From Dehalococcoidia bacterium (lineage in GTDB: Bacteria; Chloroflexota; Dehalococcoidia; UBA2247), in assembly GCA_021159955.1 (NCBI GenBank), contig JAGHDJ010000067.1, positions 1-8,087 of the forward strand: a DNA stretch of 8,087 bases, written 5' to 3'. Below, piece after piece: positions 1 through 5,317 of this stretch. The notes under the pieces were generated by a model, which was given only the letters and a program-made list of their open reading frames with translations, had not been told where the DNA came from and did no database searches. Position 1 is the stretch's first letter. Every line of letters begins with the position of its first letter. Position numbers and translations under genes: made by a program.

Positions 1-1067
1 ATATTGTAATAGAGCTTATGGGTGGAGAGCATCCTGCACTGGAATATATGAAGGAGGCTCTCGCATGTGGCAAGTGGGTGGTTACGGCTAACAAGGAGGT
101 TATGTCCAAGCATGGATATGAGCTTCTTTCCCTGGCACGGGAGCATGGGGTGGACATATTTTGCGAAGCCAGTGTGGGCGGTGGAATTCCTCTAGTTGCC
201 ACCTTCAGAAATGAACTGGGTGCTAACAGGATTTCGAGCATTCATGCCATTATCAATGGTACCACCAATTATATTTTGACCAGTATGGCAAAAGAAAATA
301 TGGATTTCGCATCTGCCTTAAAGCAGGCTCAGGAGAAGGGATATGCCGAGCCCGATCCAACAAGCGATATAGAGGGGAAGGATGCCGCTTATAAACTTGC
401 CATTCTGGCTACTCTCGCCTTCCATGTTGGTGTTCACCCCGATGATATTTACTGTGAAGGGATTACCCATCTGGACTGGCGTGATTTTAGTTATGCTCAG
501 GAGTTGGGGTATGTTATCAAGCTTCTGGCTATTGCCAGAGAAGAAGATGGAGCTATTGAGGTCAGGGTTCATCCCACTTTTATTGCCGAAGACGTCCTTC
601 TGGCTAAGGTTGACGGCGTATTCAATGCGGTTCAGATAGAGGGAGACCTTGTAGGCAAGACCTTGCTTTATGGACAGGGAGCGGGGGCATTGCCCACATC
701 CAGTGCCGTTGTGGGTGATGTTATCAGGGCTGCTCAGAATATCGCAATGGGGAGAAGCAGTGGGCCGGAGTTGAGGCTGGACGCTGGTAAAAAGCTCAAG
801 CCCATCTCTGAAATTGAGACGCGGTATTACATCAGGATGAACGTTGTTGATAAACCCGGGGTGCTGGCACAGATAACCAGGGTGCTCGGTGAGAGCTCTA
901 TCAGTATCTCTTCGGTGATACAGAAGTTATCTAATGCAGAAAAGCAGACTGCGGAAATAGTTGTTATGACCCACCCTGCAAGGGAGTCCGAGATGCAGTG
1001 TGCGCTCAGGCAAATGGAGGAGTTGTCCGTGGTGGATGAGATAAGCAATTTTATTCGTGTGGAATAG
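1..1067 (+). CDS. hom: Homoserine dehydrogenase, 5'-truncated by window edge
   Basis: Cytoplasmic enzyme that reduces L-aspartate 4-semialdehyde to L-homoserine with NAD(P)H, the branch-point step toward threonine and methionine. The frame is open to the left edge: residues IVIEL precede the Met at 18, which is an internal Met in the segment IVIELMGG and not the start. Numbering from that Met, the TANKE motif carries Lys26, and the catalytic segment EPDP..EGKDAAYK supplies Glu111, Asp122 and Lys126, matching the family's conserved acidic and lysine residues. GQGAGALPTSSAV lies at 219-231. A C-terminal ACT domain (about 269-345, with VDKPGVLAQITRVLG) suggests allosteric control, typically by threonine. 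About 75-80 N-terminal residues with the Rossmann GxGxxG loop are missing, judged from the usual length of about 430. It is followed by the Cys-rich ORF and thrC in the same direction. Identification is secure; cofactor preference cannot be told from this fragment. Confidence 0.96.
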   Translation, partial: IVIELMGGEHPALEYMKEALACGKWVVTANKEVMSKHGYELLSLAREHGVDIFCEASVGGGIPLVATFRNELGANRISSIHAIINGTTNYILTSMAKENMDFASALKQAQEKGYAEPDPTSDIEGKDAAYKLAILATLAFHVGVHPDDIYCEGITHLDWRDFSYAQELGYVIKLLAIAREEDGAIEVRVHPTFIAEDVLLAKVDGVFNAVQIEGDLVGKTLLYGQGAGALPTSSAVVGDVIRAAQNIAMGRSSGPELRLDAGKKLKPISEIETRYYIRMNVVDKPGVLAQITRVLGESSISISSVIQKLSNAEKQTAEIVVMTHPARESEMQCALRQMEELSVVDEISNFIRVE

Positions 1068-1095
1068 TAACGTTTTCTCCGCGCAGTTTTGATAG

Positions 1096-1100
1096 AGGAG
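1096..1100 (+). promoter_or_regulatory. Ribosome binding site of the Cys-rich small ORF
   Basis: AGGAG lies 8 nt before ATG 1109. The upstream GTG at 1100 begins inside this element, so the site favours the ATG as the real start. Confidence 0.7.
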
Positions 1101-1108
1101 TGAAAAAG

Positions 1109-1318
1109 ATGGGGAAAAGAATTATAGGGTCTGTGGCGATAGGGGCTCTCGTTTGTGATGCTTGCGGGAAGACGATGCAATATCCTGAGAGATATGTCCT
1201 TGTGTGCGATGAAGCCGATGGTGAAGGGGAACGCTTTTGTGAAGATTGTTCCCGCAAAAAAGGATATTTAAAGCCGATGAAAATGGATTGGGGGGAGGAG
1301 GTAGAATCCTTCCTGTAA
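1109..1318 (+). CDS. Small Cys-rich, putative zinc-binding protein between hom and thrC
   Basis: A 69-residue protein that I do not recognise as a named family. It contains two CxxC knuckles, CDAC (residues 16-19) and CEDC (44-47), about 24 residues apart, plus a lone Cys at 33. The spacing fits a zinc-ribbon or treble-clef-like fold binding one Zn2+, but binding is inferred. The first 15 residues are short and basic, then mildly hydrophobic (KRIIGSVAIGALV), too weak to call a signal or membrane segment. The C-terminus is acidic (DWGEEVESFL). I chose ATG 1109 because AGGAG at 1096-1100 sits 8 nt upstream; the in-frame GTG at 1100 overlaps that ribosome site and would add only MKK. It lies 41 bp after hom, and its stop overlaps the thrC ribosome site, so it is very likely co-transcribed and possibly translationally coupled with thrC. 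Function unknown; a role in the threonine pathway is only suggested by position. Confidence 0.8.
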   Translation: MGKRIIGSVAIGALVCDACGKTMQYPERYVLVCDEADGEGERFCEDCSRKKGYLKPMKMDWGEEVESFL

Positions 1319-1322
1319 GGAG
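1317..1322 (+). promoter_or_regulatory. Ribosome binding site of thrC, overlapping the upstream stop codon
   Basis: AAGGAG lies 5 nt before ATG 1328 and shares two bases with the TAA stop (1316-1318) of the Cys-rich ORF. This arrangement favours translational coupling, which is inferred. Confidence 0.75.
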
Positions 1323-1327
1323 ATGTA

Positions 1328-2380
1328 ATGACAAAGGGTGTTTTAGCTCGCTATCGCGACTTCCTCCCGGTAACTTCTGCTACTCCCATTATAACGATTG
1401 GTGAAGGGGATACTCCTTTCATCAGGTCGTCAACGCTGGAGAAGGAACTGGGTTGTGGGGAGTTGTATTTTAAGCTTGAGGGCTGTAATCCCACGGGCTC
1501 GTTTAAGGACAGAGGTATGGTGGTTGCCGTGGCTAAGGCAATGGAAGCTGGCAGTAAGGCAATTATTTGCGCCTCTACGGGCAATACCAGTGCCTCTGCG
1601 TCTGCCTTTGCTGCCCGTTTTGGTCTCACCAGTGTGGTTATTGTTCCCAAAGGGAATGTTGCTCTGGGTAAAATGGCTCAGGCTATAACGCAAGGTGCCA
1701 GGATAATAGTCATTGATGGTAATTTTGACCAGGCGCTTGATATAGTGCGCGCTCTGGTTGAGAAGCATCCTGTTGCTATGGTTAATTCTATCAATCCCAA
1801 CCGCATTGAGGGGCAGAAGAGCGCCGCTTTTGAGATTGTTGATACCCTTGGGGATGCCCCTGATTATCTCTTTATTCCCGTGGGCAATGCGGGTAATATT
1901 ACTGCTTACTGGAAGGGGTTTAGAGAATATTATCAGGCAGGTATATCAAAGAAAAAGCCAAAGATGATGGGGTTTGAGGCTGAGGGCTCTGCGGCTATTG
2001 TCCGTGGTGAAGTCATTAAACAGCCTGAGACTCTGGCAACGGCAATACGCATTGGTAATCCTGCCAGCTGGGGCAGAGCAGTTGCCGCTCGGGATGAATC
2101 CTGTGGGGTTATTGGTTCTGTTACCGATGATGAGATTATAGCTGCCTATAAACTTCTTGCTGCTAAAGAAGGGGTATTTTGTGAGCCTGCTTCGGCTGCT
2201 TCTGTAGCCGGGCTTATCAAGATGATAAAGGGTGGTATGGATGTGAGTGACAAAATAATTGCCTGCGTGATAACTGGCAATGGGCTTAAGGACCCTGACA
2301 CGGCACTGTCTATAGCGGTGTCCCCTGCCGAGTCCCCTGCTGACATCAACGCGGTGGAAGGGTTTCTTGGCTGGGATTGA
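1328..2380 (+). CDS. thrC: Threonine synthase (PLP-dependent)
   Basis: Converts O-phospho-L-homoserine to L-threonine and phosphate, the last step of threonine synthesis, in the cytoplasm. The 350 residues match the short form of the enzyme (about 350, as in Thermus) rather than the longer E. coli/yeast type. It has the fold-type II PLP architecture: the Schiff-base lysine is Lys60 in NPTGSFKDRG (residues 54-63), the substrate-binding ASTGNTSAS segment is at 82-90, the glycine-rich phosphate-binding PVGNAGN at 184-190, and TGNGLKDPD at 316-324 near the active site. Start ATG 1328 is supported by AAGGAG 5 nt upstream. It follows the Cys-rich ORF by 9 bp and precedes folE by 24 bp, forming a threonine operon with hom. 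Homoserine kinase, which makes its substrate, is not in the window. Related PLP enzymes such as threonine dehydratase are less likely, given the phosphate site motifs and the hom linkage. Confidence 0.96.
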   Translation: MTKGVLARYRDFLPVTSATPIITIGEGDTPFIRSSTLEKELGCGELYFKLEGCNPTGSFKDRGMVVAVAKAMEAGSKAIICASTGNTSASASAFAARFGLTSVVIVPKGNVALGKMAQAITQGARIIVIDGNFDQALDIVRALVEKHPVAMVNSINPNRIEGQKSAAFEIVDTLGDAPDYLFIPVGNAGNITAYWKGFREYYQAGISKKKPKMMGFEAEGSAAIVRGEVIKQPETLATAIRIGNPASWGRAVAARDESCGVIGSVTDDEIIAAYKLLAAKEGVFCEPASAASVAGLIKMIKGGMDVSDKIIACVITGNGLKDPDTALSIAVSPAESPADINAVEGFLGWD

Positions 2381-2404
2381 TAATTCAGGGGGTATCAGAA
2401 AATA

Positions 2405-2965
2405 GTGATTGACCGTGACAGAATTGAACAAGCGGCACTCTCAATGCTTGAGGCTATCGGGGAAGACCCCCGGCGCGAGGGTTTGGTTGGGACACCCGGT
2501 CGTATAGCCCGAATGTATTCTGAGCTTTTTGTCGGGCTTGACCGTGATCCGGCGGAGGAGCTGGATACCACCTTCAATGAAAAGCATCAGGAAATGGTGA
2601 TTCTCAAGGAGATTCCCTTCTACTCTATGTGTGAGCACCACTTTCTTCCCTTCTTTGGCATGGCGCATGTGGGGTATATCCCCAATGACAGAGTTGTCGG
2701 CATCAGCAAGATAGCGCGGGCGGTTGAGATTATAGCCAGGCGTCCTCAGCTCCAGGAACGTCTTACCACGCAGATAGCTGAGGTCATTGTGAAGGCGCTG
2801 CATCCCCAGGGGGTCGGTGTAGTTATTTATGCAGAGCATCTCTGTATGACTATGAGGGGAATCAAAAAGCCGGGGAGCAAGGTGATAACTTCCGCTATGA
2901 GGGGCACCTTCCGCAGTGAAGTGAGCACTCGCTCCGAATTTCTCTCACTGGTGAGAGGGCGATAA
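2405..2965 (+). CDS. folE: GTP cyclohydrolase I (FolE1)
   Basis: Zinc enzyme that converts GTP to 7,8-dihydroneopterin triphosphate and formate, the first step of tetrahydrofolate synthesis and of the branch to 7-deazapurines. Its 186 residues agree with the usual single-domain size and it would act as a cytoplasmic homodecamer. The N-terminal helix segment EAIGEDPRREGLVGTPGRIA (17-36) is the family signature. The zinc ligands are visible as Cys76 and His79 in CEHH (76-79) and Cys147 in AEHLCMTMRG (143-152); His78 and His145 correspond to the catalytic histidines. The start is GTG 2405, since a stop lies 24 nt upstream in frame and no other start keeps the conserved N-terminus. The candidate ribosome site AGGGGG (2387-2392) is 12 nt away, longer than ideal, so translation may depend partly on readthrough or coupling from thrC. 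It is not a zinc-independent FolE2, given the intact Cys/His set. Confidence 0.97.
   Translation: MIDRDRIEQAALSMLEAIGEDPRREGLVGTPGRIARMYSELFVGLDRDPAEELDTTFNEKHQEMVILKEIPFYSMCEHHFLPFFGMAHVGYIPNDRVVGISKIARAVEIIARRPQLQERLTTQIAEVIVKALHPQGVGVVIYAEHLCMTMRGIKKPGSKVITSAMRGTFRSEVSTRSEFLSLVRGR
2942..2957. other. Inverted repeat at the folE/ilvE convergent junction
   Basis: CTCTCAC and GTGAGAG are perfect complements separated by 2 nt, inside the last codons of folE and 12 bp beyond the ilvE stop. In RNA this gives a 6-bp stem with a CUGG loop. Neither side has a run of T residues, so an intrinsic terminator function, in either direction, is only a possibility. It may be coincidental coding sequence. 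Confidence 0.3.
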
Positions 2966-2968
2966 CGT

Positions 2969-3889
2969 TTATTTGCCGTAGACAGGAGTGAGCCAGTGGA
3001 GATACTTGGGGTTCTTTCCCAGTTCAATATCCATATATAGCTTCTGCAGTTGTCGTGTTATTTTACCTATGCGACCATCACCCAGCTTGTTGTGGTCCAC
3101 TTCTACAACGGGTGTCAGGTGAGCCGCGGTCCCGGTTAAAAAAGACTCATCAGCACAATAAAGTTCGCTGCGGGTGATGGAACGCTCCACAGTCTCTATT
3201 CCTAATTCCTCGCGTGCCAGGGTGATAACTGAATCTCTGGTGATACCTATCAGGATATCGTCGCTGGGTGGTGGGGTTACCAGTTGTCCATTAATTACTG
3301 CAAAGATATTCTCACCGCTTCCATCTGAAACATAGCCGTTTGAGGTGAGTAAAATCGCCTCGTCAAAGCCGCTTTCGCAGGCATAGGTCTTAGCCAGTGC
3401 ACTATTGATATAGAGACCGCAGGCTTTGGCCTGGATGGGCATCATAGTGTCGCTTACCCTGCGCCATTTCGAAGTGCAGCACTTGGCGCCGAGTTCCAGG
3501 TCAAGGTAGGGACCGAAGGGGGCGACGTATATGCAGAGGTCGTCGTCTATATTATGAACCCTTACGCCTATTACCAGCCCGCTCTTATAGGTCAGTGGAC
3601 GGATATAGACATCTTCATAGCAGTCGCTTTTCTTTATCAGCTCTATGGTGATGTTGCAGAGTTCCTCTACGGTGTGAGTCATCTCAATTCTCATCAGTTT
3701 GGAGCTTCGCTCCAGCCGCTCATAGTGTTCAGCCATGCGGAAAATATAAATCTCCTCCTTTTCGGCATTCCAGTTGCCCCGAATGCCCTCAAAGCAGGCG
3801 GTGCCGTAATTAAGGGCGTGAGTCATCACGCTTACTTTGGCTTCTTCCAGGGGAACGATTTTTTTGTTGAAATAGGCGTGGGATTTCAT
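2969..3889 (-). CDS. ilvE: Branched-chain amino acid aminotransferase (class IV PLP)
   Basis: Transfers the amino group between glutamate and the 2-oxo acids of leucine, isoleucine and valine, the last step in their synthesis; cytoplasmic. The 306 residues match the bacterial family length. Features of fold-type IV are present: an N-terminal ALNYGTACFEGIRG segment (25-38), YIRPLTYKSG (95-104), Schiff-base Lys155 in QAKACGLYINS, the SDGSGENIF signature (188-196) with Glu193, GITRDS (215-220) for PLP phosphate, and TGTAAHLTPV (252-261) for the substrate carboxylate. D-amino acid transaminase and aminodeoxychorismate lyase share the fold, but overall similarity and length favour BCAT. Start ATG 3887-3889 has AGGAG (complement of 3901-3905) 11 nt upstream. 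It converges on folE with 3 bp between stops and lies downstream of the repeat lipoprotein, but has its own strong promoter. Confidence 0.93.
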   Translation of the reverse strand: MKSHAYFNKKIVPLEEAKVSVMTHALNYGTACFEGIRGNWNAEKEEIYIFRMAEHYERLERSSKLMRIEMTHTVEELCNITIELIKKSDCYEDVYIRPLTYKSGLVIGVRVHNIDDDLCIYVAPFGPYLDLELGAKCCTSKWRRVSDTMMPIQAKACGLYINSALAKTYACESGFDEAILLTSNGYVSDGSGENIFAVINGQLVTPPPSDDILIGITRDSVITLAREELGIETVERSITRSELYCADESFLTGTAAHLTPVVEVDHNKLGDGRIGKITRQLQKLYMDIELGKNPKYLHWLTPVYGK

Positions 3890-3891
3890 AT

Positions 3892-3903
3892 GAGATTAAT
3901 CTC
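3892..3903. other. 12-bp perfect palindrome overlapping the ilvE ribosome binding site
   Basis: GAGATTAATCTC equals its own reverse complement and covers part of the AGGAG ribosome site for ilvE, 3 bp before the start codon. It could be an operator half-site pair or a weak RNA element, or chance. Function is unproven. Confidence 0.4.
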
Positions 3904-3924
3904 CTCTAAATAGTTGTTGCATTA

Positions 3925-3953
3925 ATTTAAGGGAATTGAGCTGGTTTTGTCAA
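3925..3953 (-). promoter_or_regulatory. Sigma-70-type promoter of ilvE
   Basis: On the minus strand a perfect -35 TTGACA (3948-3953) is followed by a 17-nt spacer and TTAAAT (3925-3930, 4 of 6 matches to TATAAT). Transcription would start near 3918, giving a leader of about 29 nt. The -35 lies only 5 bp past the stop codon of the upstream lipoprotein gene, so ilvE can be expressed independently of it. No terminator is visible between the two genes, so readthrough is also possible. Confidence 0.65.
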
Positions 3954-3958
3954 TAAAT

Positions 3959-5092
3959 TCAGTTGATAAGCCTAAACTGTGCTGCGATGGCTTTGTCTGA
4001 ATCCATAACAATTGAGATGCTGGGAGATGTTCCTGATGCTGCTCCTGCCCAGTGGCTGAATACATAGCCTTCGGCTGGGGTTGCTGTCAGAGTCAGTGCG
4101 CTATCAGATGAATAATCGCCCTCTGCGGGGATTACTGTGCCCCCCTCTGAGGGGTCAGTATATATGGTGAGATGGTAACTCTTGGGTTTGAAGCAGGCAG
4201 TTATGACTGCATCTGAGGTTATAGCAAAGCTGACAGAGTCCGATGTTCCTGCAACAGCTCCCTCCCAGTGGTCGAAGGTGTAGTTTTGGGATGGAGCAGC
4301 TACCAATTTTATCACGGTGCCATACTCGATATACTCTCTTGAGTCATAACCCCTGTTGACCAGTCCCGCCTGTGGTGGGAAAACATATACGTCCAGAGTG
4401 TTGATGATAATGTTGAAGTTGGCGGTAATGTCTTTATTACTGTCTATGTCCACCGACAGGGGGTTATCTTTCCCCGTTGCGTCTCCTGTCCAGCTATCAA
4501 AAGTGTACCCTGCGGTGGGTGTGGCTGTCAGTATTACCGTACCAGTATTGGAATTGAGTTTGTGTGTTCCTATGGAAAGTGGATTGAGCAAGCCGCTGCC
4601 GTAAGGGTTGACCTGGAGCTTCAGACTGTAACTGCTCGGCTTGAAGTGTGCGGTGATATGCTTATCCGCATTCATAACGACGGTGGCGACGGGTGAGGTG
4701 CCTGATACATCGCCTGACCAATGGTCAAAGCAATAACCCTCAAGAGAGGAGGACATTAATCCGATCGCTGTATCGCGCTTGAATTCGCCACTGTTTGGCA
4801 TTACCGCACCAGAGGAGGGAGGGTCTATAGTCACTATAAGCGTAAATGAGGATCTCGGCTCTTCCGTTGGGGTTGGTGTTGAGCTTGGACTCGGGCTCGG
4901 GCTTGGAGTTGGACTCGGGCTTGGAGTTGGAGTTTCTGTATGGATATCTTCGACCGCTGACGATGCTGGTATTGAGGTTGCCCCAGGCTTTGCCACAGGT
5001 GTTGTAGTTGGAGTAATAGCTTCCTCACAGGCACAACCAACAACTGTTGCTGCAAGAATAACTACCAACAGTACGCATAAGAGTTTCTTCAC
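3959..5092 (-). CDS. Putative secreted lipoprotein with four InlB-like (Flg_new-type) repeats
   Basis: A 377-residue surface or periplasm-side protein of unknown specific role. Residues 1-19 are a lipoprotein signal peptide: basic VKK, a hydrophobic core, and lipobox VVG|C with the lipidated Cys at 20. Residues 25-81 form a low-complexity linker, most strikingly Pro alternating with Ser/Thr at 53-76, a likely extended spacer. Four tandem repeats follow at about 82-152, 153-227, 228-303 and 304-374. Each has a conserved core of Gly-Tyr-x-Phe-(D/S)-x-Trp followed by G-x-(A/V)-x-G and ends in an I-T-A-x-F motif. These resemble the divergent InlB B-repeat/Flg_new_2 beta-rich modules common in bacterial surface proteins. 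I placed the start at GTG 5090-5092 because it immediately precedes the signal peptide. The longer reading (TTG at 5189-5191) begins inside a -35 box and is therefore untranslatable from that promoter. No enzymatic domain is seen; adhesion or envelope scaffold roles are guesses. Confidence 0.85.
   Translation of the reverse strand: MKKLLCVLLVVILAATVVGCACEEAITPTTTPVAKPGATSIPASSAVEDIHTETPTPSPSPTPSPSPSPSSTPTPTEEPRSSFTLIVTIDPPSSGAVMPNSGEFKRDTAIGLMSSSLEGYCFDHWSGDVSGTSPVATVVMNADKHITAHFKPSSYSLKLQVNPYGSGLLNPLSIGTHKLNSNTGTVILTATPTAGYTFDSWTGDATGKDNPLSVDIDSNKDITANFNIIINTLDVYVFPPQAGLVNRGYDSREYIEYGTVIKLVAAPSQNYTFDHWEGAVAGTSDSVSFAITSDAVITACFKPKSYHLTIYTDPSEGGTVIPAEGDYSSDSALTLTATPAEGYVFSHWAGAASGTSPSISIVMDSDKAIAAQFRLIN
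3971..4849 (-). repeat. Four tandem InlB-like protein repeats
   Basis: Repeat 1 is encoded at 4637-4849, repeat 2 at 4412-4636, repeat 3 at 4184-4411 and repeat 4 at 3971-4183. Shared residues are a Tyr-x-Phe-(D/S)-x-Trp core (YCFDHW, YTFDSW, YTFDHW, YVFSHW), a following glycine turn, and a terminal aromatic before the next unit (HFKP, NFNI, CFKP, QFRL). The copies are divergent at the DNA level, so the duplication is old rather than recent. Confidence 0.85.
4865..4936 (-). repeat. Low-complexity DNA encoding the Pro/Ser/Thr linker
   Basis: Short imperfect direct repeats encode alternating Pro and Ser/Thr. On the plus strand an 18-bp unit, GGACTCGGGCTTGGAGTT, occurs at 4911-4928, and the same unit with a 6-bp insertion occurs at 4887-4910. 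Such tracts can change length by slippage, always in multiples of 6 bp here if the frame is kept. Confidence 0.75.
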
Positions 5093-5098
5093 CTGATG

Positions 5099-5104
5099 CT
5101 CTTT
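5099..5104 (-). promoter_or_regulatory. Probable ribosome binding site of the lipoprotein gene
   Basis: On the minus strand AAAGAG lies 6 nt before the chosen GTG start, with a stronger-looking GAGGGG (5105-5110) 12 nt before it. Together they support the start directly at the signal peptide. Confidence 0.5.
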
Positions 5105-5162
5105 CCCCTCGCTCTGCCTTGACCTCATTGCTGCTGCGAGATATCTAATCCCGATATAGAGT

Positions 5163-5191
5163 AGTATAGCTAGGCGCAGGTGCCTTGTCAA
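5163..5191 (-). promoter_or_regulatory. Near-consensus promoter of the repeat lipoprotein
   Basis: The minus strand reads TTGACA (5186-5191), a 17-nt spacer, and TATACT (5163-5168, 5 of 6 matches). Transcription would begin near 5156, leaving a leader of about 60 nt before the GTG at 5092. The spacer contains an imperfect dyad, AGGC (5172-5175) facing GCCT (5182-5185), which could be an operator but may be chance. Confidence 0.75.
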
Positions 5192-5265
5192 TGAAGGGGA
5201 GAAAGGGCTTTTAGTGTGTCTAAATGAGCCTCTACTAAGGAGCTATTCAATTACTGGTGCTTTTC

Positions 5266-5274
5266 TGATATAAT
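5266..5274 (+). promoter_or_regulatory. Extended -10 promoter of ftsH
   Basis: TGATATAAT combines an extended TGn element with a perfect TATAAT (5269-5274). The matching -35 position 17 nt upstream, TTCAAT (5246-5251), is weak, which is usual for extended -10 promoters. Transcription would start near 5281, about 37 nt before the GTG start of ftsH. Confidence 0.7.
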
Positions 5275-5279
5275 TAATT

Positions 5280-5299
5280 CCATTCTATACTAGAGATGG
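5280..5299 (+). other. Imperfect stem-loop at the predicted 5' end of the ftsH transcript
   Basis: CCATTCTA (5280-5287) can pair with TAGAGATGG (5291-5299), leaving a single bulged G (5295) and a 3-nt loop TAC. The dyad coincides with the predicted start site, so it could act as DNA (operator overlapping the start) or RNA (5' stabilising hairpin). This is inference from sequence only. Confidence 0.4.
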
Positions 5300-5317
5300 T
5301 TTAAATTGGAGTAGTTA

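Larger units (their letters stand above)
5093..5317. other. Divergent intergenic region between lipoprotein and ftsH
   Basis: This 225-bp stretch is the longest non-coding segment in the window. It holds the minus-strand lipoprotein promoter and leader, the plus-strand ftsH promoter, and a hairpin in the ftsH leader. No CIRCE-type heat-shock inverted repeat, riboswitch or small gene was recognised in it. Confidence 0.7.

Noticed and set aside
1100..1108. GTG start for the Cys-rich small protein
   Set aside because: It overlaps the AGGAG element that is correctly spaced for ATG 1109.
1946..2431. 161-residue minus-strand ORF across thrC and folE
   Set aside because: Fully antisense to thrC with its well-conserved motifs; composition shows no recognisable domain.
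4865..4936. CRISPR-like short repeats
   Set aside because: Units are 6-18 bp, contiguous without spacers, and encode an in-frame Pro/Ser/Thr linker.
4779..5096. 105-residue plus-strand ORF rich in Gly, Val and Leu
   Set aside because: It is the antisense reading of the Pro/Ser/Thr linker and signal peptide; its repeats mirror the real gene's low-complexity codons.
5119..5149. Possible plus-strand promoter TTGACC ... TATCTA
   Set aside because: The -10 is poor (3 of 6) and a far better extended -10 promoter lies closer to ftsH.
5093..5191. 33-residue N-terminal extension of the lipoprotein from TTG 5191
   Set aside because: The TTG is part of a near-perfect -35 hexamer and the extension sits before a complete lipoprotein signal peptide.
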